Positions 10,860-21,353 of a DNA stretch of 64,000 nt are shown one piece after another. This DNA comes from Capitulum mitella (Eukaryota > Arthropoda > Thecostraca > Pollicipedomorpha > Pollicipedidae): positions 17,778,144 to 17,842,143 of the forward strand of contig CP099849.1 of NCBI GenBank assembly GCA_030062745.1, written 5' to 3'. The position numbers and the translations under genes are program-made. The first letter of the stretch is position 1. Every line of letters begins with the position of its first letter. The notes beneath the pieces were generated by a model. It made no database searches and was not told the DNA's origin. It was given only the letters and a program-made list of their open reading frames with translations.

Positions 10860-13270
10860 AATCGTGGTGGTTCTCTATTTCACAGCGTCTCAACGTGCGA
10901 CCCAAGCAGTCCTCTGGCTATTGAATTGCTACCGATCGTGCTGGTGAGCGCACAATGACGGCTTCAAATCCAGTTGGCCATCACTCCTGACTGCCTTGGA
11001 ACATGGAACGTCACGTGCAGCCGCCTGCTTACTCGAAGGTCGACGTCGTTCAAATATGAAGTTCATTGAGCGGCTTAGGCAGCTGGCCAGCTCGCACCGG
11101 CCGGTAATGGCGTGTTTGGCGCTTGGTGCGCCAGGAAATTTCAGCCGTTGCTCACAACAGTCACAGCCCCGGGTCGTGGAGGCGGAACCTGACACGTGCG
11201 TCCAATCAGCCTCGGCTCAGGTCTGAACGACGCGCTACGATCGCGTGTCGGTAGTGCAAATAATGAGCGTGGCGGACCGCAGTGCTGAAGATGATGGGTG
11301 CGATAGAAGTGACAGAACAGGAACACAGAACAAAAACGGGGAAGTAGTTGTTTTGGTTGTAGCTAACGCATGCATCAAATGATTACATGCATCAAATGAA
11401 ACATGTAAAGGCTGCGTAGGCATTCAAAGGTTTCATTTTTGTAACGACGGACTAGCTTGCTAAGAGAATGCGGTTTTGGGTTCTCGTGCAGCATGTAACT
11501 GAGGGTATGACAGCACTATGTTGCTTCATGGTATTTTAGACAATACCATCAACTCTAGAGTCTGCGCAGGTATGAGCAGACGCACACAGACATCTATGTC
11601 CGCTGAGTGACGTCATTGTGAGTCTGTGTTTGCGAAATGTGTCTTGTTAACAAAAGGCACCACTTTTTAACTGCTGACCACGCCATTAGACTGTATTACT
11701 AGGGACGAACGATTCAGTCCTAGTCATGGACGAAGCTGGCTCATGACCAAAGCTCGTCGGCCAGTGGTCATACTAACGCATCGCACGTCAAACATTTGGC
11801 GTCTTCGATTTCTTTTTATGTGGCGGCACTCATGCTCAACAAAGATCTGTAGCCCAAGTTCTTCCATGCATTGTTACCGTCTATAAACGACAGCGTCCAA
11901 GGGGCAAACAACCATTAGCCAAACAACCGGCCATTGGCAACCAGGGGCCATGATATAACAGTGCCGACTCGGAAACGCAACACAGCACGCCCAGTAAACA
12001 CGAGGTCAAGACGGCAATTTAAACGTTGTTTTTCGATACACAATTTTTCGTCCAGGCAGCAATCGCCTGTTTATTGTTTCTACCTCAATCAGCACCATCT
12101 GCTATCTCATTCACAACCAGCTGCGAAAATTCAAGAAAACCAATACATAAAAGACATTAGCTTAAATTTCAAGACATTATGACACAAAATGAGAGATACA
12201 CACCACCAACAATGAATTGCACTAGGACGGGTCCTTCTTCGTAATCAATGGAAACAATTTTCCACCCACTTACGATCTAATCAGCAAGCCAAAAAAAGAT
12301 CGCGTCTCGATGACAAACTCCAACATGAGCTGTTGATGAGGCTATTAATATGCCGATGAACTCAGAACCAACTTGGCCACTTAGGGCTTTTATTAGTTAT
12401 CACTTTTGTTACTACAAGTTATTATTTTTATTACGCATACTTCTATTATTACTAGAAGTATTATTATTACTGCAGTCATTTATGTACGAAGTAAAAATTG
12501 ACAAAGCTACGCAGGGATCAGCCCTGCGTTCCTCACTACGCATTACCCCTTTCTAGAATTCGGGATTTGTCTCTGTTGGCTTGCACGTACATGGATATCA
12601 CGCGCGTCACGGTCTCCTTCAAAGCTTTGCCCTTTTGTTTGCGACCCGCTGTATAGAGGCCAATCAAAACGCTGACGGAGTCGTTTCCTGTATATTGTTC
12701 GAAGCACGGCCCCGGTGAAAGACTTCGAGTTTAAGCAGCAGCGCATTGCGAGGCAACGGGCATTGTTGTTGTGAAACAGAGAGGACACGCGCGCGAGCGC
12801 GGCGGAGCCACTCCTAGACAGAACGGCATACCGCCACCACCCCACGACGGAGCGACGCAGATTACAAAAGACAAAGGAAGCCGCCAGTCTGAGCCATAGC
12901 CTTCCTCACGACTTCAAATGCGATAATGAATGGTCAGGAACAATCGCAAAGTAATAGTCCGACGCTTTGGACCCGTGACGCCCGACACAATAGCCTTCCA
13001 TTGAAGCCACGGTCATGCAGTTAAATTAAATGGTCATTGACTATCGGCGACATTTAGTGATAAACCCATCGCGATAACATCAACCTGTTCATCGTGCACA
13101 GCGAGACAGCTATGTCTTAGCCCTATTCTCGGCGAGGGGGACTGAATCCGCCCGCCCTCGGGTTTTTGCTTGCCAATTCCAGGGTTTTTAACGCAGCTTC
13201 ACGAAACCTGGTGACTTTTCCTAGCTATTCTTTTTACGTATTGTGACAAAATTACGAAATTTTTTTCTGC
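10860..13270. other. No recognisable gene
   Basis: AT-rich DNA with short open frames only. A TTATTATTACTAGAAG-like simple stretch lies near 12410-12475. Nothing with domain-like composition. Confidence 0.4.
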
Positions 13271-13271
13271 T

Positions 13272-13849
13272 CAGGGGCGGAGCCAAGCAACGTTTTTTGG
13301 GAGGCACCTCAGGCCAATTTTGGCCCTGTTGAGTATAAAAGGAAAAAGGCTGCCAAAAATAGCGTTTTTAAGATAGAACTTAAAACTTTATATGGATGTA
13401 TAGCTAAATAGGTCGGCAATGTGCAAATGCAATTTTGTTCATCTGAGGCCACTTTACAAGGTCAGATCAAGGTCAAAAGTCAAAATTTGGTTTTATAGTA
13501 ATGACTTCAGCGGTATTTTTTGCAATGCCAAACCCGGAATACATATGACGTAGAATGATGCCCTCTACTTGTGTACCAAGTTTCAGCTTGATATCAGGTC
13601 GGGTCACGGAGCTATGACCTAAAATGTTAGTGCACGTACCCTATAACACAATAGCCATGAAATGGAATTTTTGAAATAAAATAAATTCGAATGATTGAAA
13701 ACGTTTACAGGCAATATCAAATGCACACGAGATCATTGCAAGTGACTCAAGGTCACTGGAAGTCATTTACGGCCAAAGGTCACAAGTTGACCTGAAGGGC
13801 ATATAACCATGATTGTTCCCCCTTTTTCATGTCCCTGGCACCGCCTATG
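13272..13849. mobile_element. Candidate hAT-like non-autonomous element
   Basis: Left end CAGGGGCGGAGCCAAGC and right end (complement) CATAGGCGGTGCCAGGGA match at about 12 of 16 positions and resemble the hAT ends seen at 1791 and 18457. No 8-bp duplication is visible (tttctgct against ctaacatt), so the limits are tentative. The interior carries TCAAGGTCA at 13467 and 13747. Confidence 0.45.
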
Positions 13850-15530
13850 CTAACATTACGCAAACATCGTAATATGATTTGTACTTGTTTAGCATGACAT
13901 GATTAGCAGAAACCAAAAAAGTGTTTTTACCTTTTTTCTTCATTCATTTGTCAGAAAGCTAATCCTCCTATTTTTAAAATCCTGTAAACGCCTATGAATT
14001 TTCAAAAAATTTAAATGTGTGCATCAATGGCAAAAATCCCATCCATAGTCTCTCGATTCATGTCCATTTCATTGGAATCGGTCCATAAACAACGGAGTTA
14101 TAAGAAGTCCAAAAGCACCCCCCCCATTTCGATATTTTTGCCGACCTGTATCCACCCCTTCCAAAATTTTGAAAGTTTCTTTTTTTAAATGTAGTTTGCA
14201 TCATGGCAAATCGATTGCCGTTTGTTGCGATAAAATTGGATCTGCAGTTCTCGAGATCTCGGGGAGGAGGGACGGGGCGAATCCGCGTCCCTGTCGGAAA
14301 TCGTCCATACTGTCTAGCCCTCCGGGAATAGGGTTAGGATTTAGCAAGTGTCAGTTTTTTCAACCATTTACCACAAAAGTTAACATAGGATATGGTTTCG
14401 TAAGCAAAAGCAATTAAGGGTCATCTGCGACCTAGTTCTAGGGTTTTGCCGATGAGCTACGATAATTGCGTTGCAGCTTATACAGCAAAACTAAAATGCA
14501 TGCAAGCGTGAAAAGTAGTGGTAATACGCTTCCAAACAATGGTGATTGCTTCTAGAGCGGTTTTTAATTACATTCCTTGAAGAGGTTGAACTTTTGCATC
14601 ACAAGACCTGTAACTAGGTTAGACATTGGCCATGCAGAAAACAAAGGCCTATTAGGACTTAAGTACGGCAATTAAGTGCCAGCTATGGAATGACCAATGC
14701 AGAAAGCAAAATGACCAGTGCTGTCAATAGAAAGGTAAGGATAAGTGAGTTAATCCGACAAAAATCACTAAGGTCATCAAGACGTATTATGAGGCTCATC
14801 CAACAAGTGACCTACCACAAGCGCATTAAAGGGGGACCCTACGTTCCAACACCCTACGCTTCAGTCTGCCTGGATGAGCAAAAAAAAAGAGAAAGAATCG
14901 TGAATGGAACCTATCTGCCGACAGTTCAAGCATCGTTACTTTCATCCCCTGCTCAGAAAAAAAATATTAGCTGCGCCCATGGCACTATTCACCTGCTCGC
15001 AATGGGAAACCAAACCAAACGCCAATTCAGCCGAGCAATTCGAAGGATAAATTCTGCAGACTTTTCGTTGCTTGTCTTATGCTGAAGAAAAACGAAGCAT
15101 GATGTTGCAGTGTCTGAGAATGCGGCGCGTTCGGAGACTGTACCATGTTTTGTGGAGTTCGGCCGGATGCGGGAGCACGTGCTCGGCGGCGCAGCGTGCC
15201 GCAGGGGAGCGGTGCCGCGGTGAGCCAATGGGCGGCCGCCGCCAGTGCACAGGTCACCGGCGGTGTGGGACCGGCACCGGGGTCAGAAATCGGAAACTGA
15301 CCGCGTGCCGCGGCAGAACGAAGGTGGCGTGCTTTGTAATACTTTTGTTTACTTTGTCCATTGCGTGACAGTTGTTAAATATGCCATGCCAAGCTGCTGG
15401 GTTCAGCTGACTAATACGTGGAGCATCCTATATTGTAGTGCATTGGCAGTAAAAACACTCCATTGTTTAAATGGCTGTTCCGAGTGTCGCATGAAAGTTA
15501 AAGGAAGGACATGTTGAACGACACTCAGCA
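13850..15530. other. No recognisable gene; one CpG-rich patch
   Basis: Mostly AT-rich. About 15115-15300 is strongly GC- and CpG-rich and contains a CCAAT-like agccaatggg near 15222, so it could be a promoter or a first exon of an unseen gene. No coding match supports that. Confidence 0.35.
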
Positions 15531-15539
15531 AACACACAA

Positions 15540-17530
15540 AAAACAAAAAAAACAATGTCAGTGAAGTTAGCAACGAAAACGAAAATGAAATCACAAACAA
15601 TAACGTATTTCGACGGAATACGTCTGAATCTTGTATAACATCCAGGGATTACGGTCCGTTTTCCGAGGTCCGAGGTCCGTTTCCACATAAGGTCAAAGGT
15701 GCATAGACAAGGGTGCGGGAACGCTCCTTTAGTGGAGAGAAGGGGAAGGCGAGAGGCATTTTTGGCCAATTCTTTTCAGACAACGCCCTTAGGGTCAATG
15801 TTAAATTTCATAAAAGTTGAGGGGCTGGAGCCCGCTCGCCCCATGGCTCCCGCGCCTATGTGCAAAGGTCAAGGTCAAATGAAGCGTCCTAAACGTATGT
15901 ACCTTTTTACGAATAGGTGACCCCACATAACATTAGTGATGGGCACCAGTAAACAGAACAACTTAAAATCTAGATGGGTCATCCACCGAAATTGGCCTCA
16001 ATGTCAAAGGTCCAAGTTAAAACAAGCGTTAAAAACTTACGTACCTTTCTACGAGTAACTGGCGTCCGCTACCACTTCGTGGTGGGCACAAATAAATATA
16101 ACACGTAAAAATAAAGGTGGGCCATCCGCAAGAACTAACCTCAAGGTCAAAGGTCACGGTCAAAACGAGCGTTGAAAACTTACATGCCTTTTTACTAGTA
16201 GGTGGCGTCACCTACCACAAAGTGGTAGACACCATTAAATGTAGTGCATTACAATATCGGTGGGCCTTTCGCCGAAAATGATCTCAAGGTCAAATGTCAA
16301 GGTCAGAACGAGCACTGAACATTTACGTACCTTTTTACGAGTAAATGGTGTGAACTACCAATACATGTGATGGGCACCAATGAATAGAACACATAAAAAT
16401 CGAAGTGGGTCATCTGTCGAGGTGAGCCTGAAGGTGAAACGTCACGACCAAATAGTGTTAAGAATTTAGGTACGTTTTTACGCATAGGTGGCGATATCTA
16501 CCTCCAAGTGTTGAGAATCAATACCAGAACACAAAAAATCTAGATGGGTCCTCTGCCTTCTCCTCCGTAAAAAGGCACGTAATTTTTCAACGCCCCTTTT
16601 TGCTCTGACATTTCACCTTGGGATCAATTTCAGCGGATGCCCCATCTAGATTTTAATTTGCTATATCTGTCGCAACCCATCATTTAGTTGTAGTTAACGC
16701 TAGCTACTCTTAAAAAGTAGAATTAAGAGATTTATTTATAAATAGATTCAAATGTAACAAATAGATAAATAAATAGAATTAAGAACTTAAATTCTTAATG
16801 CTCGTTTTGACCTTGGCGCTTGACCTTGCGGTCAGTTTTAGCGGATGACCCATCTAGATTTTCATGCCCTCCGTCTATTGACGCCCATCACTTGGTGATA
16901 AGTGAAGCCACCTACGAGTAAAAAGGGATACAAGCTTTAAACTTTCGTTTTCACCTTGACCTTTGATCTTGAGATCAATTTCGGCGGATGACCCACCCAA
17001 ACTGTTATGTGCTGTATCCAATGGGGCCTATGACTGTGTGATAGGTAGCGCCATCCTCGTAAAAAAGCACGTGAGTTTTCAACGTTCGTTTTGACCTTGA
17101 CCTTTGACCATGAAGTCAATTCTGACGAATGGCCCACCTATATTTTTACGTGCCATATCTATTTGTGCCCGCCATGTAGTGGTAGTGGACGCTAGTTACT
17201 GGTAAAAAAGTACGTAGGTTTTCAAGGCTTGTTTTGGCTTTGACCTTTGACGATGAGGTCGATTTTGGCGGATGACCCACCTAGATTTGAAGCTGTTATG
17301 TTTATTGGTGCCCATCACTTAATGGTATGTGGCGCCACCTATTCGCAAAAAGGTACATATGTCTCGGACGCTTCATTTGGTCTTGACCTTTGTCCCTCTG
17401 ACCTTAAGTGAAAAAGAACCTCGGACTCGTAATCCCTGTATGCTATATGACGTACAGATGTGTTTTCGTCGAAATATGTTATTGTTTGTGATTTCGTTTT
17501 CGTTTCCGACAGTGTTGTACAAATAGCGTT
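15540..17530. mobile_element. Foldback element with arms of 143-bp tandem repeats
   Basis: A ~2-kb imperfect inverted repeat centred near 16530. The left terminus (gcaacgaaaacgaaaatgaaatcacaaac, 15573-15600) mirrors the right (gtttgtgatttcgttttcgtttccgac, about 17486-17511). In the left arm the landmark acctttttacg recurs at 15901, 16043, 16186, 16329 and 16472. In the right arm its complement recurs at 16566, 16709, 16917, 17058, 17201 and 17344. Spacing is 141-143 bp except one 208-bp gap caused by an AT-rich insertion at about 16720-16795. Arms made of internal tandem repeats are typical of FB/Galileo-like foldback transposons. No coding sequence. Confidence 0.85.
15701..15861. mobile_element. 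Probable hAT MITE inside the foldback left arm
   Basis: An extra 161 bp absent from the mirror position in the right arm. Ends GCATAGACAAGGGTGCGGG and (complement) ACATAGGCGCGGGAGCCATGG are partly inverted. The flanks tcaaaggt (15693-15700) and gcaaaggt (15862-15869) form an 8-bp duplication with one mismatch. Confidence 0.55.
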
Positions 17531-18456
17531 GTGTGCAAGTTTTATGCCGCATGAAAAAGCTAGATTACTGTCTTGGCGGGTGTGAGGAGAGCGGAGTTCT
17601 GAGTTGGCATGAAGATGAGAGGTGAGAGCTGGTGGTTCGCCGACACGGAGATTTTTGTACAGAAAATTGAAAGAATGCATTTCGTGCAGCTGGCAGGCAA
17701 AGGGCCAACCAAGCTCAGCTCGCACTTCCGAAATATGTTCGAACTTACGCCGGTCGAATATGATTGGCGAAGCAAAATTTAGATTTCTTGTGGGTATTTT
17801 CTTCTTCTTTGGTTCTTTTCCAAACCATTACAAAAAAAAAAACAACTGTGAAGCGATAACGGATGTACGAGATGACCAAGGCACTGACAAGGATGGGCAA
17901 GAGGGAGAGGGGATCTGATGACGTACGATGATGATGATGACAGGCCAGCGGGGATACCGTTACATTGTTTGACCAGGGCAGATACGTGAGAGTCCCGGTT
18001 GACATTCTCATTGAAAAGCACCCCAAGACTTTTCAGTGGGGCTCTCATGCACTATGCCGTCGCGGAACCGAATGGAGGTCGGGGACAAGCCACGACCATT
18101 TTGGCGGGAGCCAAAAACTATGGTCCTAGTTTTGCTGGCGTTGGTTTTCAAACCGTATCAGTAGAACCAGAGGTCTAAAGAGCCTAAAACCTGTTCCATG
18201 TTCGCAATGAACTAAGGAGCCCTTTTTGTTACAGGCCAGAACTTGGGTACCAACAGCATACTGTGTCACGTGCACCTCAGGTGCTTGAAGGGACAGGCCA
18301 TTGGCAAATATCTGGAACAGGAGAGGGCCATGTGAAGAACCTTGGAGTACACAGATGGGATTGGGCTGGACAGGTGTCGATTTCCACGCCCGTCAGCTGT
18401 ACAAACAGACTAAGTATGTCCACTTAGCTAAGAACAGAACCAGGCTGTGTCGATAG

Positions 18457-18718
18457 CAGGCACGTAGCCAGGATTTTCCTCAGGAGGCGGCCAAATGTCA
18501 GATTTTGTCATATGCCACTGGCATGTGACGAAATTTATAAGAAAAAAAAACAGCATTTCTATGCAATTGTCTTCATCCTTAACGCACAGCAAAACATATA
18601 TTTGCTTTTGCAACATATATATGGTCACTATTACGTATTCTTGCGAAGTCGCCATACATCTAGTGCAGACCGCCTGGCTAGGGGGGGGGGGGGCATGGCC
18701 TCCTTGGCTACGTCCCTG
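18457..18718. mobile_element. hAT-type MITE with perfect 8-bp duplication
   Basis: 262 bp. Left end CAGGCACGTAGCCAGGATTT, right end (complement) CAGGGACGTAGCCAAGGAG. Flanked by gtcgatag at 18449-18456 and 18719-18726. Contains a G-run of about 13 near the right end. No coding capacity. Confidence 0.9.
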
Positions 18719-18726
18719 GTCGATAG

Positions 18727-18805
18727 AGAAAGTTTGGAACTTGGTAACTTGTAATTTGGAACTTGGTAACTTGTAACTTGGAACTTGGTAACTTGGAACT
18801 TGGAG
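18727..18805. repeat. Short tandem repeat (ttggaacttggtaac...)
   Basis: Alternating ttggaacttggtaac and ttgtaa units, about four to five copies. Lies inside the decayed minus-strand LINE. Confidence 0.8.
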
Positions 18806-19200
18806 CTTTGCGTGGTCGATGACGTCGAATCATTTGCATCGATCAAAGGGTGAGAAAACTGTAAGCTCCTGCCGGTCTGTAGTAGAAAGTATGTGATCAG
18901 ATACGATAAGAAGCGCAGTTTTCGTGGAGAGATGAGAGCGGAAACGGTCCTGGGAAGAGAAAAAAGTGGTTGTCAGCCATGTAGAAGTAGGAATGGCGCT
19001 GAACCACTTTCTCGACGAGCTTGGCGAAGGCAGGGATGGTGGAAATAGGTCAGAAGTTAGAGACTTCAGAGGAGCTACCAGACGTGGACCAAGACGGGAA
19101 AATACTGTAGGTATGCGTAAATACACCAAGTATAGGCCCGGAACTTGCTGGAAAACTGCCATCACGCTGCTAATGCTACCTATGGAGAAAATATCTAACT

Positions 19201-20930
19201 TGGCAGATACCGTAAGCTTTGACGAATCGTAAGCGAAATGGAAATGACGAGATGATTAAAACGGACCCAAAGCGATTAATCTGTTCCCTATGTTAATGCG
19301 ATTAATCTAGGGATTAGTTATAACACAAACTGGTTTACTCTTCCTTTTCATTCGTGTTGAAAACACTCACTTGTCTGGCAACGACTTTTTAATAAGTCAT
19401 CCCAGAGGGGCCTACCAAAACTAAGCAAGGCACGCTGACAGCAAGAGAACCTCCCCCTTCCCGGATTATCTTCGGACGTTTCAAGCTATGCAGATGACAC
19501 CAGAACTGTTTGCTTGTTTGTTTGTTGTAGATTAGGACGCACAACCTCTTGAGCCCAAGCGTCCGTGTCTTCAGTCTTGTCTCGTCAAACGTCAGTCAGT
19601 CAGTCGTCTACAGACTGTTTATTTCGGTGCAAGGCTTGGCCGGGGATCAGCCGACCGACTACCCGCAGAGCTGCCTAGCAGAGGCAGCGCCGCGGGCATC
19701 CCAGCTGCGACAGAGCGCGGATGATGCTGGAGGGGTCGGCTCCGCGCGAGTGCACCGTACCAACCGCGTCAACGCCCGCTCACGTTATGAAAAGGACGTA
19801 AACCATCGTTTGAGCTTTGTTGCAGCTTTCGTTTCTCGTGCATGAATGCATAAGCCGTGCTTAAAGATTTGAATGAATCCGGGAATTATTATCAGTTCGG
19901 CAAGTGGGGAAGACGCCCTCATGTCGTGAGCTCGCTCTACAGCTGGCGAAGGCACATCTGAATGACTGCTTCATCTGATCTCAGATGAAAGATTGACCTG
20001 TCCGAGTAATTCCGAGTATATCCGATGCATGCTGAATGAGGCACTGAAGAAGCCCTTCCAGGCAGTGCACGACCTGCTGATTATGCCTGAAAGTGGCCGA
20101 ATAACTGGACAAAAGTCTCGACACCACATTTCTACCCGTCACAGCTTTTCCAAAGGCGCCGCAGCCAAAACCGGGGCCGAATGTATTGGCGTTACACTGG
20201 AGGCGCACCCTTACAGCACGCGCCACCGGCCGTAAGGCACTGGCCAACAGGGCCGGGAAGCGGAAACTTCCACGCGGAGGCAGGTACACGGTCCGCGTGA
20301 CAATCGACGCGCCTGTGGCGAGTCCATCCTTTAAGTAAAAGCCACGAGTTGTCCGCAGCGGCACAACAAACACAGCTCGAATGAGTCGCCGAGTTAAACA
20401 CCGCCACAACGGTCAATGAAAATAAATACGAAAATGACTAGCACGTTACATTATCAGCATTAAATTGAGCGACCCATAACATTATTGGCTTTTTCTGCTC
20501 GAGGAAGATGCCACTAAACTTCGCAAAACGAGCACTCAAACACGAATCGTGCCTCCACTTGACATCCGGTCCATCCCAACAGAACAGCCCCACAGCCTTG
20601 CCTCTGGCCATCCCAATTCGGCACCTGCCAGACACAGATGACGCAAAACAGCCGTGCGCTCCCATGACACCACCCCTCTGAGGCAGTGTTGCCGCGGTCG
20701 GCCCACCACCAGCGCTGGTGGCAGCAGGAAACGGGAGGCCGAGGCGGGGGACGGCGACAGGGTCGGTCCGGAGGTCACCGCGCGGCGCAGACGCCGCGTC
20801 CGGCGGCCAGCTGAGCTCCTCAGCTACGGGAAGACGCGCCAGCCGCCGTCCCAACAGAGCCGGGCGCCTACTCACGCCCGGGTCAGGCTTGCGAAGCTGC
20901 TCAGACATAGCTGGGAAGAGTCATAAACGC
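19201..20930. other. Region downstream of the DOCK gene, no recognised gene
   Basis: Holds open frames of 98-156 codons at 19549-19845 (+), 19981-20409 (-) and 20438-20908 (-) without recognisable domains. The DOCK 3' untranslated region should begin just below 21006, but no clear AATAAA signal was seen on the - strand. About 20660-20900 is GC-rich. Confidence 0.35.
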
Positions 20931-21020
20931 AGCTGGGACAGCAACGAACGCTGAGAACATCCACAAACGGAGCTGCGGCAGCCTCACACGGAGCTGGGGA
21001 CCGCCTCAGACGGAGCTGGA
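20930..21020 (-). repeat. Stop-codon-anchored degenerate tandem repeat
   Basis: On the - strand the end of the DOCK reading frame, AGCTCCGTCTGA, is followed by AGCTCCGTGTGA, AGCTCCGTTTG and more distant AGCTGCGTTTATGA and AGCTATGTCTGA, each preceded by a C-rich stretch ending in CAG or CCAG. The terminal Ser-Ser-Val-stop segment is thus repeated in the 3' untranslated region. Confidence 0.6.
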
Positions 21021-21353
21021 GCCGGTGACATTGCTCAGCAGCGTGTAGACGCTGAGGTGCTGCGAGTGCCGCGCCGGGTCCACGTCCACCGGGAAGCTCT
21101 CGCCCATGATGAGGCCGAGGGCGGCCACCAGGTCGCGGAAGCCGGCCAGCAGAGAGCCGTGGTAGTCGGCCTGGTCGTCGGCGCGCAGCCGGCCGTTGAG
21201 CAGCAGCGCGCGCTGGCAGGCGGCGACGAACTCGCGGAACGCCTGCTTCAGCCGGTACACCTTGTCGCCCGGGTAGGCCGCCTGCACGCTCTCCTCCAGG
21301 AAGGCGGACGCGTACGCCAGCGGGCCGGCGTTCACCTGGACGCTGACGCTGCC
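21006..21353 (-). CDS. Ziz: DOCK exon 37 (terminal, catalytic loop and C-terminus)
   Basis: Starts GSVSVQVNAGPLAYASAFLE, the loop that in DOCK9 forms the alpha-10 insert with the nucleotide-sensor valine, so the GEF centre looks intact. Then YPGDKVYRLKQAFREFVAAC and a variable tail ending GSSSV before TGA. Vertebrate DOCK9 ends similarly in SSSVV; a PDZ-type ligand is possible. Acceptor gacag, phase 0. Confidence 0.97.
   Translation of the reverse strand, partial: GSVSVQVNAGPLAYASAFLEESVQAAYPGDKVYRLKQAFREFVAACQRALLLNGRLRADDQADYHGSLLAGFRDLVAALGLIMGESFPVDVDPARHSQHLSVYTLLSNVTGSSSV

Larger units (their letters stand above)
17535..19200 (-). mobile_element. Degenerate non-LTR retrotransposon (CR1/L2-like), minus strand
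   Basis: Reading the - strand: 19165-18830 gives RT text with KSLTSDL...EKWFSA...STKTALLIVSDHIL...ELTVFSPFD. 18440-18050 gives the palm, with the active site decayed to YAVGTQ at about 18249-18260 (expected YADDTQ). 18050-17745 gives the thumb, with LGVLFNENVNRDSHVSALVK. 17745-17540 gives the C-terminal tail, with EVRAELGWPFACQLHE and VGEPPAL. Homology stops where the foldback element begins. A hAT MITE is nested at 18457-18718, and a 15-32-bp tandem (ttggaacttggtaac) at 18727-18805 expands the frame after the FDVIDHAKL motif. Confidence 0.75.

Noticed and set aside
14690-15085. 131-codon + strand frame starting MTNAESKMTS
   Set aside because: No domain and no splice context; adjacent CpG-rich patch noted separately but not enough for a gene call.
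15115-15300. CpG-rich patch as a promoter
   Set aside because: No transcript or coding evidence on either side; kept only as a remark in the regional description.
19981-20409. 142-codon frame on the - strand
   Set aside because: No recognisable motif, no splice or promoter support, and base composition like its surroundings. Left as unassigned.
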